From: an uncultured Pelagibacteraceae bacterium
GTDB lineage: Bacteria > Pseudomonadota > Alphaproteobacteria > Pelagibacterales > Pelagibacteraceae
Direction of reading: 5' to 3'
NCBI GenBank assembly: GCA_902577285.1
Contig: CACGYL010000001.1
Coordinates: forward strand, 1 to 64,000
DNA length: 64,000 nt
The position numbers and the translations under genes were made by a program. The notes under the pieces are model-generated. The model ran no database searches, was not told the origin of the DNA, and was given only the letters and a program-made list of their open reading frames with translations. Shown here piece after piece: positions 1 through 10,876 of the stretch; the stretch's first letter is position 1, and each line of letters opens with the position of its first letter.

Positions 1-39
1 AAATTGATAGAGCAATAGTTATGAAATCAATGAAATCTG

Positions 40-972
40 CTAGTTAATTTCTCTACTCACCTTAGTTTTTTTTTGTTTTACTTTATCTCTCCAAATTATA
101 ATCATTCCAGCAAACACAATTACGAAAACTCCTGGAAATAATTGTTCCCAAGGAGCTTCATTAAAAAATAACCAGCCCAAAACAAATGATGAAGGAATAC
201 CAAAATATTCAAACGAAGCCATCTTACTTGCAGAGATTAATCTGTAAGAATAGATAAAAAGTATTGCTGCAGTACCTCCAAGAATACCAGTCAATGTCAT
301 AAGAAAAAAATCTTGGGTACTTTTTATTTCTGCATGTCCAGTGGTCAATAAAAAGAGTACAACACCACCAATTACATTAAATATTAAAGTATATAATTGA
401 ATTTTTGCTGTTGAGTGACCATCAGGTATAAATTTTAAAATTATCACACTTAATGCCCAAGCTATCGCAGTTAGAATTGGAAATATTGAGTAAAAACTAA
501 ATATGTCACTTCCTGGCTGAACAATTAAAACAACTCCAAAAAAACCTATAAAAATTGCAGACCATCTATAAATACCAACCTTATCCTTTAAAAAAATTAT
601 CGATAAAATTACAATGAAAAATGGTGAAGAAAATGTAAGAACCATAGCAGTAGCAAATTCTAAGTTAATAACAGAAATAAATATAAATATATTCATTGAT
701 AAGAAAGCCAAACCTCTAAAAAAGCTTAAGATAATGAATTTATTGTTTAGGTTCCTAAAAACTGAAATGTACTCTTTAGTAAATAAAATAAGTATAAATA
801 AAGGGATTACCCCCGCAATATTTCTGAATACTGCTAACTGAATTACAGTATATTCATTACCCAAAAACTTTATTACAACCATATACATATCCACACATAG
901 TATTGCTAAGAGCATGGTAAATATTGCTAAATATGTTTTTTTTAAATCTGTTTTTTCTGAAGAAATATTCAT
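40..972 (-). CDS. EamA/DMT-family transporter
   Basis: 310-aa ORF, about 10 hydrophobic segments, internal EamA-like repeat. Confidence 0.85.
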   Translation of the reverse strand: MNISSEKTDLKKTYLAIFTMLLAILCVDMYMVVIKFLGNEYTVIQLAVFRNIAGVIPLFILILFTKEYISVFRNLNNKFIILSFFRGLAFLSMNIFIFISVINLEFATAMVLTFSSPFFIVILSIIFLKDKVGIYRWSAIFIGFFGVVLIVQPGSDIFSFYSIFPILTAIAWALSVIILKFIPDGHSTAKIQLYTLIFNVIGGVVLFLLTTGHAEIKSTQDFFLMTLTGILGGTAAILFIYSYRLISASKMASFEYFGIPSSFVLGWLFFNEAPWEQLFPGVFVIVFAGMIIIWRDKVKQKKTKVSREIN

Positions 973-1008
973 TTATAATTTTTTAAAATTGTATACTTTA
1001 TAAAAGAA

Positions 1009-2199
1009 ATGCAAAGTTTTAAACTTAACGAAACCGATATTCTATCCAATCAAGATTGGACGTTTCCGACTAATATTGCATACGGTCCAGGTAGATTGAA
1101 AGAAATAGGTGGTATCTGTAATAATTTAAATATTAAAAACCCTTTAATTGTTACAGATAAAGGTAGCACAAAATTACCATTTATAATTAATTTACAAAAT
1201 TATTTAAAAAGTTCTGATGTAAAATCCGATTTATTTTTTGATATATCTCCAAATCCAAGAGAAGATGAAGTTTCAAATGGTGTTAGTAAATTTAAAGATG
1301 GAAACCATGATGCTATAATTGCAATCGGTGGAGGCAGTGCCATGGATGGAGGAAAATTAATTTGCCTCACAGCAAACAATGACGTTCCATTAAGAGATTT
1401 TGAGTTTGAATTAACTCCACCTAACATTAGTAAGGATAACCCGTTCCCAAAAATTATAACTATTCCAACAACTGCTGGAACTGGAGCTGAAACAGAAATT
1501 TCAGCTATGGTTACTTATTTAAAAGAAGGCATGAAATTTTGTATGTGGCACCCAGATGTTAGACCTTCCTTAGCATTGTTAGATCCAGAACTAACTATTG
1601 GATTGCCAGCAAATTTAACGGCATGGACTGGTGCAGATGCTTTAATCCATGGTATAGAGGGTTATTGTGTTCCTGGTTTCAATCCAATGTGTGATGGCGC
1701 TGCTTTAGAAGGTTTATCTTTGATATCAAAATCTTTAGTCACAGCTGTAGAAGATCCTAGCAATATAGTTGCAAGAGGTGGAATGCATGTTGGATCTTGT
1801 TTAGCAGGAATTTCTTTTTTAAAAGGTTTAGGATTAGTACATGCTATTGCTCATATGGTTGGAGCCGAATACAATACTCATCACGGACTAACGAATGCAA
1901 TAATATTGCCTGTAGTTTTAAAATATAATCTACCAGGTATGGAAGAAAAAGTTAAAAGAATGTCAGAGGCTATGCAATTTAAAGATCATTCTGTAGATGC
2001 ATTTATATCAAACATTGAAAACATTCTTGATAGAATTAAAATTCCAAAAAGTTTGAGCGAAATTGGAGTCCCCGAAGATTGTGTTGATAGAATTGCTGAA
2101 AAATCAATGAAAGATCAAGCCTATGGACAAAATCCTAGAAAAGCAACTTTAGAAGAAATAAAGGAAATTACTCTAGCATCAATTAAAAAAGCTAGGTAA
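1009..2199 (+). CDS. Iron-containing alcohol dehydrogenase
   Basis: GGGSAMDGGK and HAIAHMVGAEYNTHHGLTNA motifs. Confidence 0.92.
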   Translation: MQSFKLNETDILSNQDWTFPTNIAYGPGRLKEIGGICNNLNIKNPLIVTDKGSTKLPFIINLQNYLKSSDVKSDLFFDISPNPREDEVSNGVSKFKDGNHDAIIAIGGGSAMDGGKLICLTANNDVPLRDFEFELTPPNISKDNPFPKIITIPTTAGTGAETEISAMVTYLKEGMKFCMWHPDVRPSLALLDPELTIGLPANLTAWTGADALIHGIEGYCVPGFNPMCDGAALEGLSLISKSLVTAVEDPSNIVARGGMHVGSCLAGISFLKGLGLVHAIAHMVGAEYNTHHGLTNAIILPVVLKYNLPGMEEKVKRMSEAMQFKDHSVDAFISNIENILDRIKIPKSLSEIGVPEDCVDRIAEKSMKDQAYGQNPRKATLEEIKEITLASIKKAR

Positions 2200-2211
2200 T
2201 AGTAAATTTTA

Positions 2212-3630
2212 ATGCTTGAAAATAAATCAGTTAAAGAAATTATTTCTTTAATTAAGAAAAAGGATGTTTCGGTAAAAGAAATAGTTGGCTTATATTTTGA
2301 AAGAATAAAAAAATTTAATTCATCTTTGAATGCTATTGTTTCAATTAAGGATGAAGAAGAAATAATTAAAGAAGCTGAGATTAAGGACAAAAATTTTGAC
2401 GAGAACAAGCCGTTATTTGGCTTACCTCTTGCCTCTAAAGATTTGCTAGATGTAGTTGGATTTCCAACCACTTATGGTTTTCCTGGATATAAAGATTATT
2501 TTCCAAAAAAAAATTCTATAATTGTTGACCGTCAAATAGATGCCGGTGGAATAATAATTGGAAAAACAAACACTGCTGAATTAGGAGTGGGCGCTCATAC
2601 AGCGAATAGATTATTTGGAATAACACCAAACATTTATGGAAATAGTCAATCATCTGGTGGATCAAGTGGTGGAGCTGGTGTTGCAGTTGCAGCAAATTTA
2701 CTGCCATTTGCTGATGGTACAGATATGATGGGTTCTTGTAGAACACCTGCTGCTTATGCAAATGTCTATGGTTTTAGACCAACACCAGGATTACTTCCCG
2801 ATTATAGAACAAATGAAAAAAAGAAAAATCTTCCGGTTATTTCAACACCAGGATGTCTTGCAAGAACACCTGATGATATGTCTATTCTTTTAGATGTCAT
2901 AGTTGGAGAACATAAAGAAGATCCAATTTCTTTCAGTTTAGATAATTCTTTCAGTGAGGTTAATTTAAGTGACCATGAATTTTCAAAAATAAAAATTGGA
3001 TGGTTATCTGACATGAATGGTAACTATCAATATGATCCTGAGATAATTGAAATATGTAACAAACAACTTAACAATCTTGAAAAGCATAAAGTTATAATTG
3101 AAAACTTAAAACCAAAAATAGATGCTAATAAATTATGGAATTGCTGGGGCACATTAAGAGCAAAAAGTATTTATGAGGATATTATTACAATGAATATCAA
3201 AGATGTTAACGAAATGACTCCACAGGCGTTATGGGAATACAATAAAGGTATCGAGCTCACAGAGGAAGATGTAAAATCTGCTCTTAACTTAAGAATTGAA
3301 TTATCAAATGATGTAAATAGTTTGTTTGGTGATTTTGATTTTTTAGCTTTACCATCTCAACAATCATTTCCTTTTGATAAAAATTTAAGACACCCAGAAA
3401 AAATAAATGAAAAATTAATGGACACGTATCATAGATGGATTGAAATACATATATTCGCTAGTCTTTTTTACTTGCCATCAATTTCTTTACCTATTGGTTT
3501 TAATAAAGATGGATTTCCAATAGGTATTCAAATTATAGCAAAAGAAAAAGAAGATTTAAAAGTGATATCTTTTGCAAAAAGATATGAAGAAATTTTTAAT
3601 TTTTCTAAAATTAAACCAAAATTAAACTAA
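2212..3630 (+). CDS. Amidase (amidase-signature family)
   Basis: Ser-rich GNSQSSGGSSGGAGVAVAA signature and catalytic Lys region ASKD. Confidence 0.92.
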   Translation: MLENKSVKEIISLIKKKDVSVKEIVGLYFERIKKFNSSLNAIVSIKDEEEIIKEAEIKDKNFDENKPLFGLPLASKDLLDVVGFPTTYGFPGYKDYFPKKNSIIVDRQIDAGGIIIGKTNTAELGVGAHTANRLFGITPNIYGNSQSSGGSSGGAGVAVAANLLPFADGTDMMGSCRTPAAYANVYGFRPTPGLLPDYRTNEKKKNLPVISTPGCLARTPDDMSILLDVIVGEHKEDPISFSLDNSFSEVNLSDHEFSKIKIGWLSDMNGNYQYDPEIIEICNKQLNNLEKHKVIIENLKPKIDANKLWNCWGTLRAKSIYEDIITMNIKDVNEMTPQALWEYNKGIELTEEDVKSALNLRIELSNDVNSLFGDFDFLALPSQQSFPFDKNLRHPEKINEKLMDTYHRWIEIHIFASLFYLPSISLPIGFNKDGFPIGIQIIAKEKEDLKVISFAKRYEEIFNFSKIKPKLN

Positions 3631-4523
3631 TGGTCAGACACAAACATCATTTTAAAATAGCTTTTGCGTTAGCAATAGCTGCTGGATCTTGGGGAGTTTA
3701 TTGGCTACCTCAAAGAATTTTAGAAGATGGGGGGCTTACTGGAGGTTGGGGAACAATTTCTCAAATGATGATCGGAATTTTATTACTTACACCCATCTCT
3801 TTGTGGAGAAAGTATAAAGGTCGTACATCTGGTTTAGAAATTCCTTTTGTTGGTTTTTTAACGGGCAGTGGTTTTATATGTTACGCATTAAGTTTCTTGC
3901 TTACAGATGTTGTACGAGCATTAATCATGTTTTACATGATACCTGTCTGGACGACTATTTTTGAAATATATTTTTTAAAAAAAAGACCAGGTTTAGAAAG
4001 AGTTTTAACTTTAAGCTTAGCACTAGGAGGTTTGTGGGTAGTTTTTAGTCAATCTAACATTATACCGTTACCACAAAATGCAGGAGATTGGTTGGCATTG
4101 GTAGGTGGTGTGCTATTTGGGGCTGGGTTAGTACGTTTAGAAATTTCCAAAACAGATGGTGTCTTTCCAGTAATCTTTTCTTTCTTTGTTTATGGGACAA
4201 TATTTAATATTTTTGCTGGCTTTATTTTAAAAGATTACTTAGGACCTATGCCACCGATTGAAGCTTTTACATCAATGTTTATTTTTTTAGTTCTTATTTC
4301 AGTATTTTATTTTATTCCTACCGGAGTAGTTATAATGTGGTCTCCATCTGTTTTAGGCGCAGGCCTTTGTGCAATATTATATTTAAGTGAAATAGTAGTT
4401 GGAGTTATATCAGCTGGAATTCTGACTGACGAAACATTTGGTTGGAGAGAAGTTGTTGGAAGTACAATGATTGTTGTAGGAGGAGTATTAGCTGTTGTTC
4501 TAGCACCAAAAGAAGAAAAATAG
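3630..4523 (+). CDS. EamA/DMT-family transporter
   Basis: 297 aa, multi-TM; start overlaps the amidase stop. Confidence 0.85.
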   Translation: MVRHKHHFKIAFALAIAAGSWGVYWLPQRILEDGGLTGGWGTISQMMIGILLLTPISLWRKYKGRTSGLEIPFVGFLTGSGFICYALSFLLTDVVRALIMFYMIPVWTTIFEIYFLKKRPGLERVLTLSLALGGLWVVFSQSNIIPLPQNAGDWLALVGGVLFGAGLVRLEISKTDGVFPVIFSFFVYGTIFNIFAGFILKDYLGPMPPIEAFTSMFIFLVLISVFYFIPTGVVIMWSPSVLGAGLCAILYLSEIVVGVISAGILTDETFGWREVVGSTMIVVGGVLAVVLAPKEEK

Positions 4524-5513
4524 ATGCTGTTTAAAGAAAAGTTTAAATCAAATTCAAAAATATTCTTAGATGGTGGAAATGGTTCCGAGATTGCAAACTT
4601 AGGAGGTGAGATGACACCAGCTTTTTCTGCATTAGCAACAATCACAGCACCAGAAATTGTAAGACAAGTTCATGAAAATTTTATGGATGCAGGCTGTGAT
4701 CTTATTACAGCAAATACTTTTAGCACTACAAGACACAATATGAATAGTATTAACAAAGGTAATGAAACAAAAGAGTTTATTGTTAGATCTGTCGATATAG
4801 CCAAAAAGGCAATTAAGAATAAGGGGAAAGAAAATATAGTTGGAATAGCAGGGAGTATGTCGAATTTTTTCTCACTGAAGGAAAATGAATTTGTTCCAGA
4901 TCCAAAGTACATACCTTCATTTAGAGAGGAAGAGAGAAATTATAAAGAGGCTGCTAAAATCTTAAAAGAAGAGGGAGTCGATCTTTTAATTCTAGAAATG
5001 ATATTAGATATAGATCACTCAAAAATCTTACTTAACTCTGCATTAGAAACTGGTTTACCTGTTTGGGTTGGACTTAGTTGCTGTATAAGCAAGTTTGATA
5101 ATAAGGTTATCGGAAGAAATTTTAGAGCTGAAAAAGAAAAATCACTTATTTATGATGAAAGTATATACAAAGAGCAACCAAAATTTATTCCTGATGATAA
5201 GATTGTTCTTTTAGATGATATTATGAAATCTCTAACAAATATCGGCGGAGATGTTTATGGTATTATGCATACTTGGCTTGTTGATGCCTTTGATGGATTG
5301 AAGGTGATTAAAAATAATTGGCAGGGTCCAATTATGTTTTATCCAGAGATACATAAGTTTGATACAAAAACACATAAGGCAACAGTGACATACGCTGAGG
5401 ATGAATTTGCTGATGAATGTGGAAAACTAATTGATGACCAAATTCAAATAATCGGAGGGTGTTGTGGTGTCACAGATAATCATCTCAAAAAATTAATTTC
5501 AAGGTATTCTTAA
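4524..5513 (+). CDS. Homocysteine S-methyltransferase family protein
   Basis: FLDGGNGSEI N-terminus, LSCC and GGCCGV Zn-binding Cys motifs. Confidence 0.88.
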   Translation: MLFKEKFKSNSKIFLDGGNGSEIANLGGEMTPAFSALATITAPEIVRQVHENFMDAGCDLITANTFSTTRHNMNSINKGNETKEFIVRSVDIAKKAIKNKGKENIVGIAGSMSNFFSLKENEFVPDPKYIPSFREEERNYKEAAKILKEEGVDLLILEMILDIDHSKILLNSALETGLPVWVGLSCCISKFDNKVIGRNFRAEKEKSLIYDESIYKEQPKFIPDDKIVLLDDIMKSLTNIGGDVYGIMHTWLVDAFDGLKVIKNNWQGPIMFYPEIHKFDTKTHKATVTYAEDEFADECGKLIDDQIQIIGGCCGVTDNHLKKLISRYS

Positions 5514-5521
5514 TTTTAATA

Positions 5522-6679
5522 TTAATTGTTAACTAAGTTTATCAACATATTAATCATATCAACTTTATAACTCTCTTTTGTTGCAGATTTTGTTTCTAAT
5601 ACTGAAAAAAATGCTGCGACTTTGCCGGTTTTAAAATTTGTTGCCAAAAACTGACCTCCATATCCAGAGTGTCCAATCATGTTACCTGATACCATTGTTG
5701 AATTTGAGTAATACAAATATTTATTTTTTGATAATTCCATGTATTTAGGTCCTAAATTTTTAATAGTTTTGTCTAAAAAAGAAGGTGATCCAACTTTTCT
5801 ATTTCCAACCCCCATACCTTTTCTTGCAAAAAGTAAACCCATTCTTAAAAAATCTCTTGTAATTAAACAACCACCACCAGACATCCATGGCATCCCATAT
5901 CTATCAGAGGCAATATATAAACCTTCTTCAAAGCCAGCAGCTTCAACTGCCGATAAAACCCAATCTCTTAAAGTTCTTCCACTTACCTTTTCTACAATTA
6001 ATCCAACTACATCAGTATTTGCAGATTTGTAAAATGCATATTGAGATCTATTTATTAAACTTTTGTTTTTAATTTTTTTGATTGTATTTAAATATTCTTC
6101 TTGGCTTAAATGATTTTTTAAATTTTTTGGTAGCCTCCAACCTCCAACAGGCTCATGTAAAAAGGAGGAAGAATATGCTTTAGTATAATCTTCGGTATAG
6201 GAATTTATAATATTCATATTCAAAACATCTTGTACTTTTGCATCAGCATAACCGCTTCCAATTTTAGGCAAATAATGTGAAACTTTTTTATTCAAATTTA
6301 TTGAATTATTTTTCACAAGTTCACCTACAAATAAGTTAACAAACATTTTAGTTATTGACATAATTGTCTGTGGTTGATTTTTTTTGAAATCTTTAGCGTA
6401 TTTTTCAAATAATATATTTTGACCTCTGCCAACGATTATTGAACAAAAAGATTTATTTTTGATCATTTTTTTTACCAAAGGTATTTTACCAATTTTATTA
6501 TTGGGTTTTGACTTTAGTTTTAATACTAGATCAGATCTTAGATAAAGACTGTACCTATTTATTTTATGTAAATTTCTGTAACCAAATCTTCTAGTTTTTG
6601 GAAGATTCCATAAAGCCTTATTATCTCTAATTGTATTTATTTCAGGATTTTTAACAGAGGCTAATTTTTTTATTTTCAA
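5522..6679 (-). CDS. Serine hydrolase (class C beta-lactamase-like)
   Basis: SITK (SxxK), YKSAN and GHSGYGG motifs. Confidence 0.85.
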   Translation of the reverse strand: MKIKKLASVKNPEINTIRDNKALWNLPKTRRFGYRNLHKINRYSLYLRSDLVLKLKSKPNNKIGKIPLVKKMIKNKSFCSIIVGRGQNILFEKYAKDFKKNQPQTIMSITKMFVNLFVGELVKNNSINLNKKVSHYLPKIGSGYADAKVQDVLNMNIINSYTEDYTKAYSSSFLHEPVGGWRLPKNLKNHLSQEEYLNTIKKIKNKSLINRSQYAFYKSANTDVVGLIVEKVSGRTLRDWVLSAVEAAGFEEGLYIASDRYGMPWMSGGGCLITRDFLRMGLLFARKGMGVGNRKVGSPSFLDKTIKNLGPKYMELSKNKYLYYSNSTMVSGNMIGHSGYGGQFLATNFKTGKVAAFFSVLETKSATKESYKVDMINMLINLVNN

Positions 6680-7128
6680 TATTTTAAAGATTTTTTTTGT
6701 TCGTATTTCTGGTGATATCCTTCTGCTTTACAATAATTTTTTTCCTTGGATATTTTTGTTGATACCTTACCATTTAATTTTTTGTTCACTTCATTTAATA
6801 CTTTTTCAGCAATCTTTTTTTCTTCATCAGTATTATAAAATATTTCTGATCTATATTGAATTCCTACATAAGTACCTTGTCGATTTACTTGAGTAGAGTC
6901 GTGTAATTCAAAAAATAGATTTACCATGTCCTCATATGATTTTTCTTTTTCATCATATTGAACTTTCACAACTTCAATATGGCCAGTGTCACCACCGCAC
7001 ACAGCTTTATAGGTTACATTGGGATCATCTCCTCCACAGTAACCACATTCGGTAGAGATTATACCTTCAATACCTTCGTACTTAGTTTCATCCCAAAAAC
7101 AACCAATACCGCCAATAAATGTCTTCAT
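6676..7128 (-). CDS. msrA: Peptide-methionine (S)-S-oxide reductase
   Basis: GCFWDE...GYCGGDDPNVTYKAVCGGDTGHIEVVKVQYD. Confidence 0.88.
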   Translation of the reverse strand: MKTFIGGIGCFWDETKYEGIEGIISTECGYCGGDDPNVTYKAVCGGDTGHIEVVKVQYDEKEKSYEDMVNLFFELHDSTQVNRQGTYVGIQYRSEIFYNTDEEKKIAEKVLNEVNKKLNGKVSTKISKEKNYCKAEGYHQKYEQKKSLKY

Positions 7129-7146
7129 TATTTCTTAATTTATACT

Positions 7147-8061
7147 TTAGTTTTTTAAAATTGAAATGGCTTTAATTTCATCAACTCCTATTCCACAACA
7201 GCCACCTATAATTTGAGCTCCATCTTTAATCCAAGTTTTTACTTCATTTAAATAATCATTTGGAGTCATATCATCTATAAATCTCCAGTGTGGTTTTTCA
7301 TAATATCCTTTATTTGGATAAGCTCCTAGAGCTCCATCAAAATTTTCTCTCGCAGTTTTTATTGCCTTACCTGTAGTTTTAATATCAGAGTGGGCTACTA
7401 AAATTGGACCGTTATGAATTTTTTTAAAATTATTTATAGATTTTTCAAAATTTTCATAGACGTGAGTATCAGAGTCAATTGTATCGTTGTACCCAAGCAT
7501 TATTTGATTTTGATCATTCGTTACACACGATACCGACAACCAAACTGGTATACTTATCTTTGTAGAACAGTTTAACATTGTTTCCACAATATCTGCTTGA
7601 GAAGACATAGCCTCTAAAATAATTAAGTCTACTCCTTCACCTGATAAAATTTTAAGTTGTTCATCAAAGCCAGGTATCATTGCTTTAACTCCTAGTTTGT
7701 AAAAATTACCAAAAGTTGAAACGCTTCCAGCAAGAGCAACATCTTTGTTTGAATTTTTAATTGCATCTTTTGCAACTTGAACACTTTTTTTATTAAATTC
7801 CTCTATTAAGTCTTCATAACCATACTGTCTCATCGATATAGGTGTAGTACTATATGTATTTGTAGTTATTACATCAGCACCCGCATTTATATAATCTTCA
7901 TGAATTTTTCTTACTAATTCTGGATTATCTACTGAGCATTTTCCACACCACATTTTTTCATCCATTTTAGCGCCATTCTTTTCTAATTCAGCACCCATTC
8001 CACCATCTAAAATAATAGTTTTTTTATTTTCTAATTTTTCATGAATTGATGAATAAGACAT
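7147..8061 (-). CDS. Homocysteine S-methyltransferase family protein
   Basis: LDGGMGAELEKNG and GGCCGIG motifs. The ORF track extends to 8157, but the family N-terminus begins at the internal ATG at 8061; the longer form would overlap the VOC gene. Confidence 0.86.
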   Translation of the reverse strand: MSYSSIHEKLENKKTIILDGGMGAELEKNGAKMDEKMWCGKCSVDNPELVRKIHEDYINAGADVITTNTYSTTPISMRQYGYEDLIEEFNKKSVQVAKDAIKNSNKDVALAGSVSTFGNFYKLGVKAMIPGFDEQLKILSGEGVDLIILEAMSSQADIVETMLNCSTKISIPVWLSVSCVTNDQNQIMLGYNDTIDSDTHVYENFEKSINNFKKIHNGPILVAHSDIKTTGKAIKTARENFDGALGAYPNKGYYEKPHWRFIDDMTPNDYLNEVKTWIKDGAQIIGGCCGIGVDEIKAISILKN

Positions 8062-8065
8062 AGTA

Positions 8066-8452
8066 TTATTCTTTGCTATTTGTGAAGGTGCAAATTTTAT
8101 TTCCATCAAGATCACGTACATAAGAATAATAAACTCCTGATCCTTCTGGTCGTTCACCTCCTGATCCTTCGCTAGTACCTCCAGCTTTTAGACCTATTTC
8201 GTGAAATCTATCAACAACAACTCTTGAAGATGTTATAAATGATATTTGTGTTCCATTTCCAAAAGTTGCTTCTTTTTTATTAAAGGGTTTTGTAATGTAA
8301 AATTCTATTTCGTTTGTATCTTTTTTTCCATATGCTGCATAATCGTTCTCAACAGTTTCGTTTCTTGATAGTCCAATGACTTCCAAAACTTCATCATAAA
8401 ACTTAATAGCAGCATCTAAATTATTTGTTCCCACCATTACATAACCAATCAT
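8066..8452 (-). CDS. VOC/glyoxalase-family protein
   Basis: 128 aa; MIGYVMVGTNNLDAAIKFYDEVL...YSYVRDLDGNKI. Confidence 0.88.
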   Translation of the reverse strand: MIGYVMVGTNNLDAAIKFYDEVLEVIGLSRNETVENDYAAYGKKDTNEIEFYITKPFNKKEATFGNGTQISFITSSRVVVDRFHEIGLKAGGTSEGSGGERPEGSGVYYSYVRDLDGNKICTFTNSKE

Positions 8453-8482
8453 CTCAACCTCAAATATCTTGAATATATTTTT

Positions 8483-9913
8483 TTAATTCCAGCCAGTAAT
8501 TGCCTTAACCTCTAGGTATTCAGTAAACCCCCAAAGTCCACCTTCTCGACCGTTACCTGATTGCTTAAATCCTCCAAAAGGTGCTCCAGTGTCTGCTCCT
8601 TGGCCATTAATATAAACTGTCCCTGCTCTTACTTTTCTTGCCACTCTTTTTGCTTTTTCTTTATCCTCAGTTTGTAAATAGTTACCTAATCCGTAAGACG
8701 TATCATTTGTTATTTTAATTGCTTCTTCTTCTGTATCAAATGGAATGATTGAGAGCACTGGACCAAATATTTCTTCTCTAGCGATTTTCATATCGTTGTT
8801 AACATCTACAAATATTGTAGGTTTGACAAAATACCCCTTATTAAGACCATTTGGTAGATCGGGCCCTCCTGCAGCTAAAGTTGCACCTTCTTTAATTCCC
8901 TCATTTATGAGATTTACAACTTTATCATATTGAACTTTGGATACTAAAGGTCCAATGTGATCACCTTTTTTAGATGCCACATCTACTTTAATTTTATTTG
9001 CTTCATCTACAGCTTCTTTTACTGCTCTATCATAAATTGATCTTTGAACTAGCATTCGTGTTGGAGCATCACAAGACTGTCCAGTGTTACTCATTATACT
9101 TCTTACTCCATCTCTCACCGCATCTGGATACGAATCCTCAAAAACTATATTTCCACCTTTACCACCAAGCTCAAGAGTTACCTTTTTAATTGTATCAGCT
9201 GCATTTTTTTGTATTAGTTTTCCTGCTCTAGTAGATCCTGTAAATGAGACCATATCAATATCGGGGTGGCCAGATATATGGTTTCCAACTACTTCTCCAT
9301 TACCATTAACTAAATTAAATACTCCTGGGGGAAAACCAGCTTCATCAATCATTTCTGCAAACAAAACTCCTGATACTGGAGCAATTTCAGATGGTTTTAA
9401 AATCATTGTACAACCAGCTGCTAGTGCTGGAATAACTTTAAGTACGATTTGGTTCATTGGAAAATTCCAAGGGGTTATTAGTCCACAAACTCCAATTGGC
9501 TCATATCTAATTTGGTTGTTTGATTTTGGATCAAACTGATGTTCAAAATTAAAATTTTTTAAAATATCTATTGTATTTCTAGATATATCTGCACCCATTT
9601 TAGTATGAATATCTGATGCAAAATCTAACGGTGCGCCCATTTCCATTGATTGTGCTTCAACCATTTCATTCCATCTTCTATTATAAATTTGATCAAATTT
9701 TTCTAATAATTTTACTCTCTCTTCTTTTGTAGTTTCTCTCCAAGTATCAAATGCAACTTTAGCAGCACTTATAGCTTTATCAGTATCCTCAATAGATCCT
9801 AAAGATATTACTGCAAAAGCCTCCTCAGTTGATGGATCAATTACATCAAAGTCATTAGGTTTGACTGGTGCAACCCATTTTCCGTTTATATAAAAATTTT
9901 TTTTTTCAATCAT
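8483..9913 (-). CDS. Aldehyde dehydrogenase
   Basis: PWNFP, GFTGSTRAGK-like, LELGGKGGNIVF, NTGQSCDAPTR motifs. Confidence 0.93.
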   Translation of the reverse strand: MIEKKNFYINGKWVAPVKPNDFDVIDPSTEEAFAVISLGSIEDTDKAISAAKVAFDTWRETTKEERVKLLEKFDQIYNRRWNEMVEAQSMEMGAPLDFASDIHTKMGADISRNTIDILKNFNFEHQFDPKSNNQIRYEPIGVCGLITPWNFPMNQIVLKVIPALAAGCTMILKPSEIAPVSGVLFAEMIDEAGFPPGVFNLVNGNGEVVGNHISGHPDIDMVSFTGSTRAGKLIQKNAADTIKKVTLELGGKGGNIVFEDSYPDAVRDGVRSIMSNTGQSCDAPTRMLVQRSIYDRAVKEAVDEANKIKVDVASKKGDHIGPLVSKVQYDKVVNLINEGIKEGATLAAGGPDLPNGLNKGYFVKPTIFVDVNNDMKIAREEIFGPVLSIIPFDTEEEAIKITNDTSYGLGNYLQTEDKEKAKRVARKVRAGTVYINGQGADTGAPFGGFKQSGNGREGGLWGFTEYLEVKAITGWN

Positions 9914-9934
9914 AATTGTACCTTAACATAAAAT

Positions 9935-10876
9935 TTAAATTTCATAACCTTTTTCTTCAGGTTGATTATCAATCAACTCCTCTGGAAAACCTTTAGCTCT
10001 AAAATCAATTTTATTTAGATCTTCCATTCTTTTTACTATCATTGATGACCAGGCTCTTGAGCCATATTTTTTTTGGCCATCTTTAAAAATTTCAACTATC
10101 TTTGGAGAAATTTCTAAAGGTGCATTTAATTTTTTTGCGAGTTCATCGAATAGTCCTGTATCTTTTAAAACAAGATCCATTGTAAAATTTATATTATAAG
10201 AGCCATTTAAAATGACTTGGCTCTCAGTTTCATGAACAAATGAATTTCCTGATGATACGGCAATTCCTTTATAAGCTTTTGCAAGATCTAGATTTGATTT
10301 TTTAGCCACTGTCCATGCCTCTCCAAGAGCAACCAAATGTGTGGAGGCCAAATAATTTGTAATTACTTTAAGAACAGAAGCAGTGCCTAATTCTCCTGTA
10401 TGTAATATTTTTCGCCCCATTACAGTTAAAGCAGGTAAAATCTTTTCGAATGCATCCCTTTCTCCGCCAACAAATATTGCTATATTTCCTGACGCTGCTC
10501 TATGGCATCCACCACTTACTGGACCATCTAGGGGTATTGCCTTTTTTTCAATTATTTTTTTACCAATCCTTTTTACCTCTGCCTCATCAGTAGTACTCAT
10601 TTCCAACCATATTTTATTTTCAGAAATACCTTCTAGAATTCCATTTTGACCCTCCATCACTTCTGCACAAATTTCAGGAGAAGGAAGACAAGTTATTATT
10701 AAATCAACCTCCTCAGCTAGCTCTTTAGCCGAGTTTGCAATTTTAGCTCCCAAAGCTTCAAATTGTTTTGTTAAATTTTTATCTAAATCTCTAACTGTTA
10801 AATTAAATTTATTCCTCAACAAACTCCCAGCTAGTTTTCCTCCAACATTTCCTAAACCAATAAAACCTATATTCAT
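9935..10876 (-). CDS. 3-hydroxyisobutyrate dehydrogenase-family NAD(P) oxidoreductase
   Basis: GFIGLGNVGGKLA Rossmann motif, DGPVSGG motif. Confidence 0.9.
   Translation of the reverse strand: MNIGFIGLGNVGGKLAGSLLRNKFNLTVRDLDKNLTKQFEALGAKIANSAKELAEEVDLIITCLPSPEICAEVMEGQNGILEGISENKIWLEMSTTDEAEVKRIGKKIIEKKAIPLDGPVSGGCHRAASGNIAIFVGGERDAFEKILPALTVMGRKILHTGELGTASVLKVITNYLASTHLVALGEAWTVAKKSNLDLAKAYKGIAVSSGNSFVHETESQVILNGSYNINFTMDLVLKDTGLFDELAKKLNAPLEISPKIVEIFKDGQKKYGSRAWSSMIVKRMEDLNKIDFRAKGFPEELIDNQPEEKGYEI

Noticed and set aside
614-841. 75-aa plus-strand ORF
   Set aside because: Antisense to the EamA transporter gene, low-complexity translation, no family resemblance.
2121-2471. 116-aa minus-strand ORF
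   Set aside because: Antisense to Fe-ADH end and amidase start, both strongly supported.
8062-8157. 32-aa N-terminal extension of homocysteine methyltransferase
   Set aside because: Overlaps the VOC gene in another frame; conserved N-terminus begins at MSYSSIHEKLENKKTIILDGGMG.
9084-9539. 151-aa plus-strand ORF
   Set aside because: Long but antisense to conserved ALDH core; a side effect of AT-rich codon usage.
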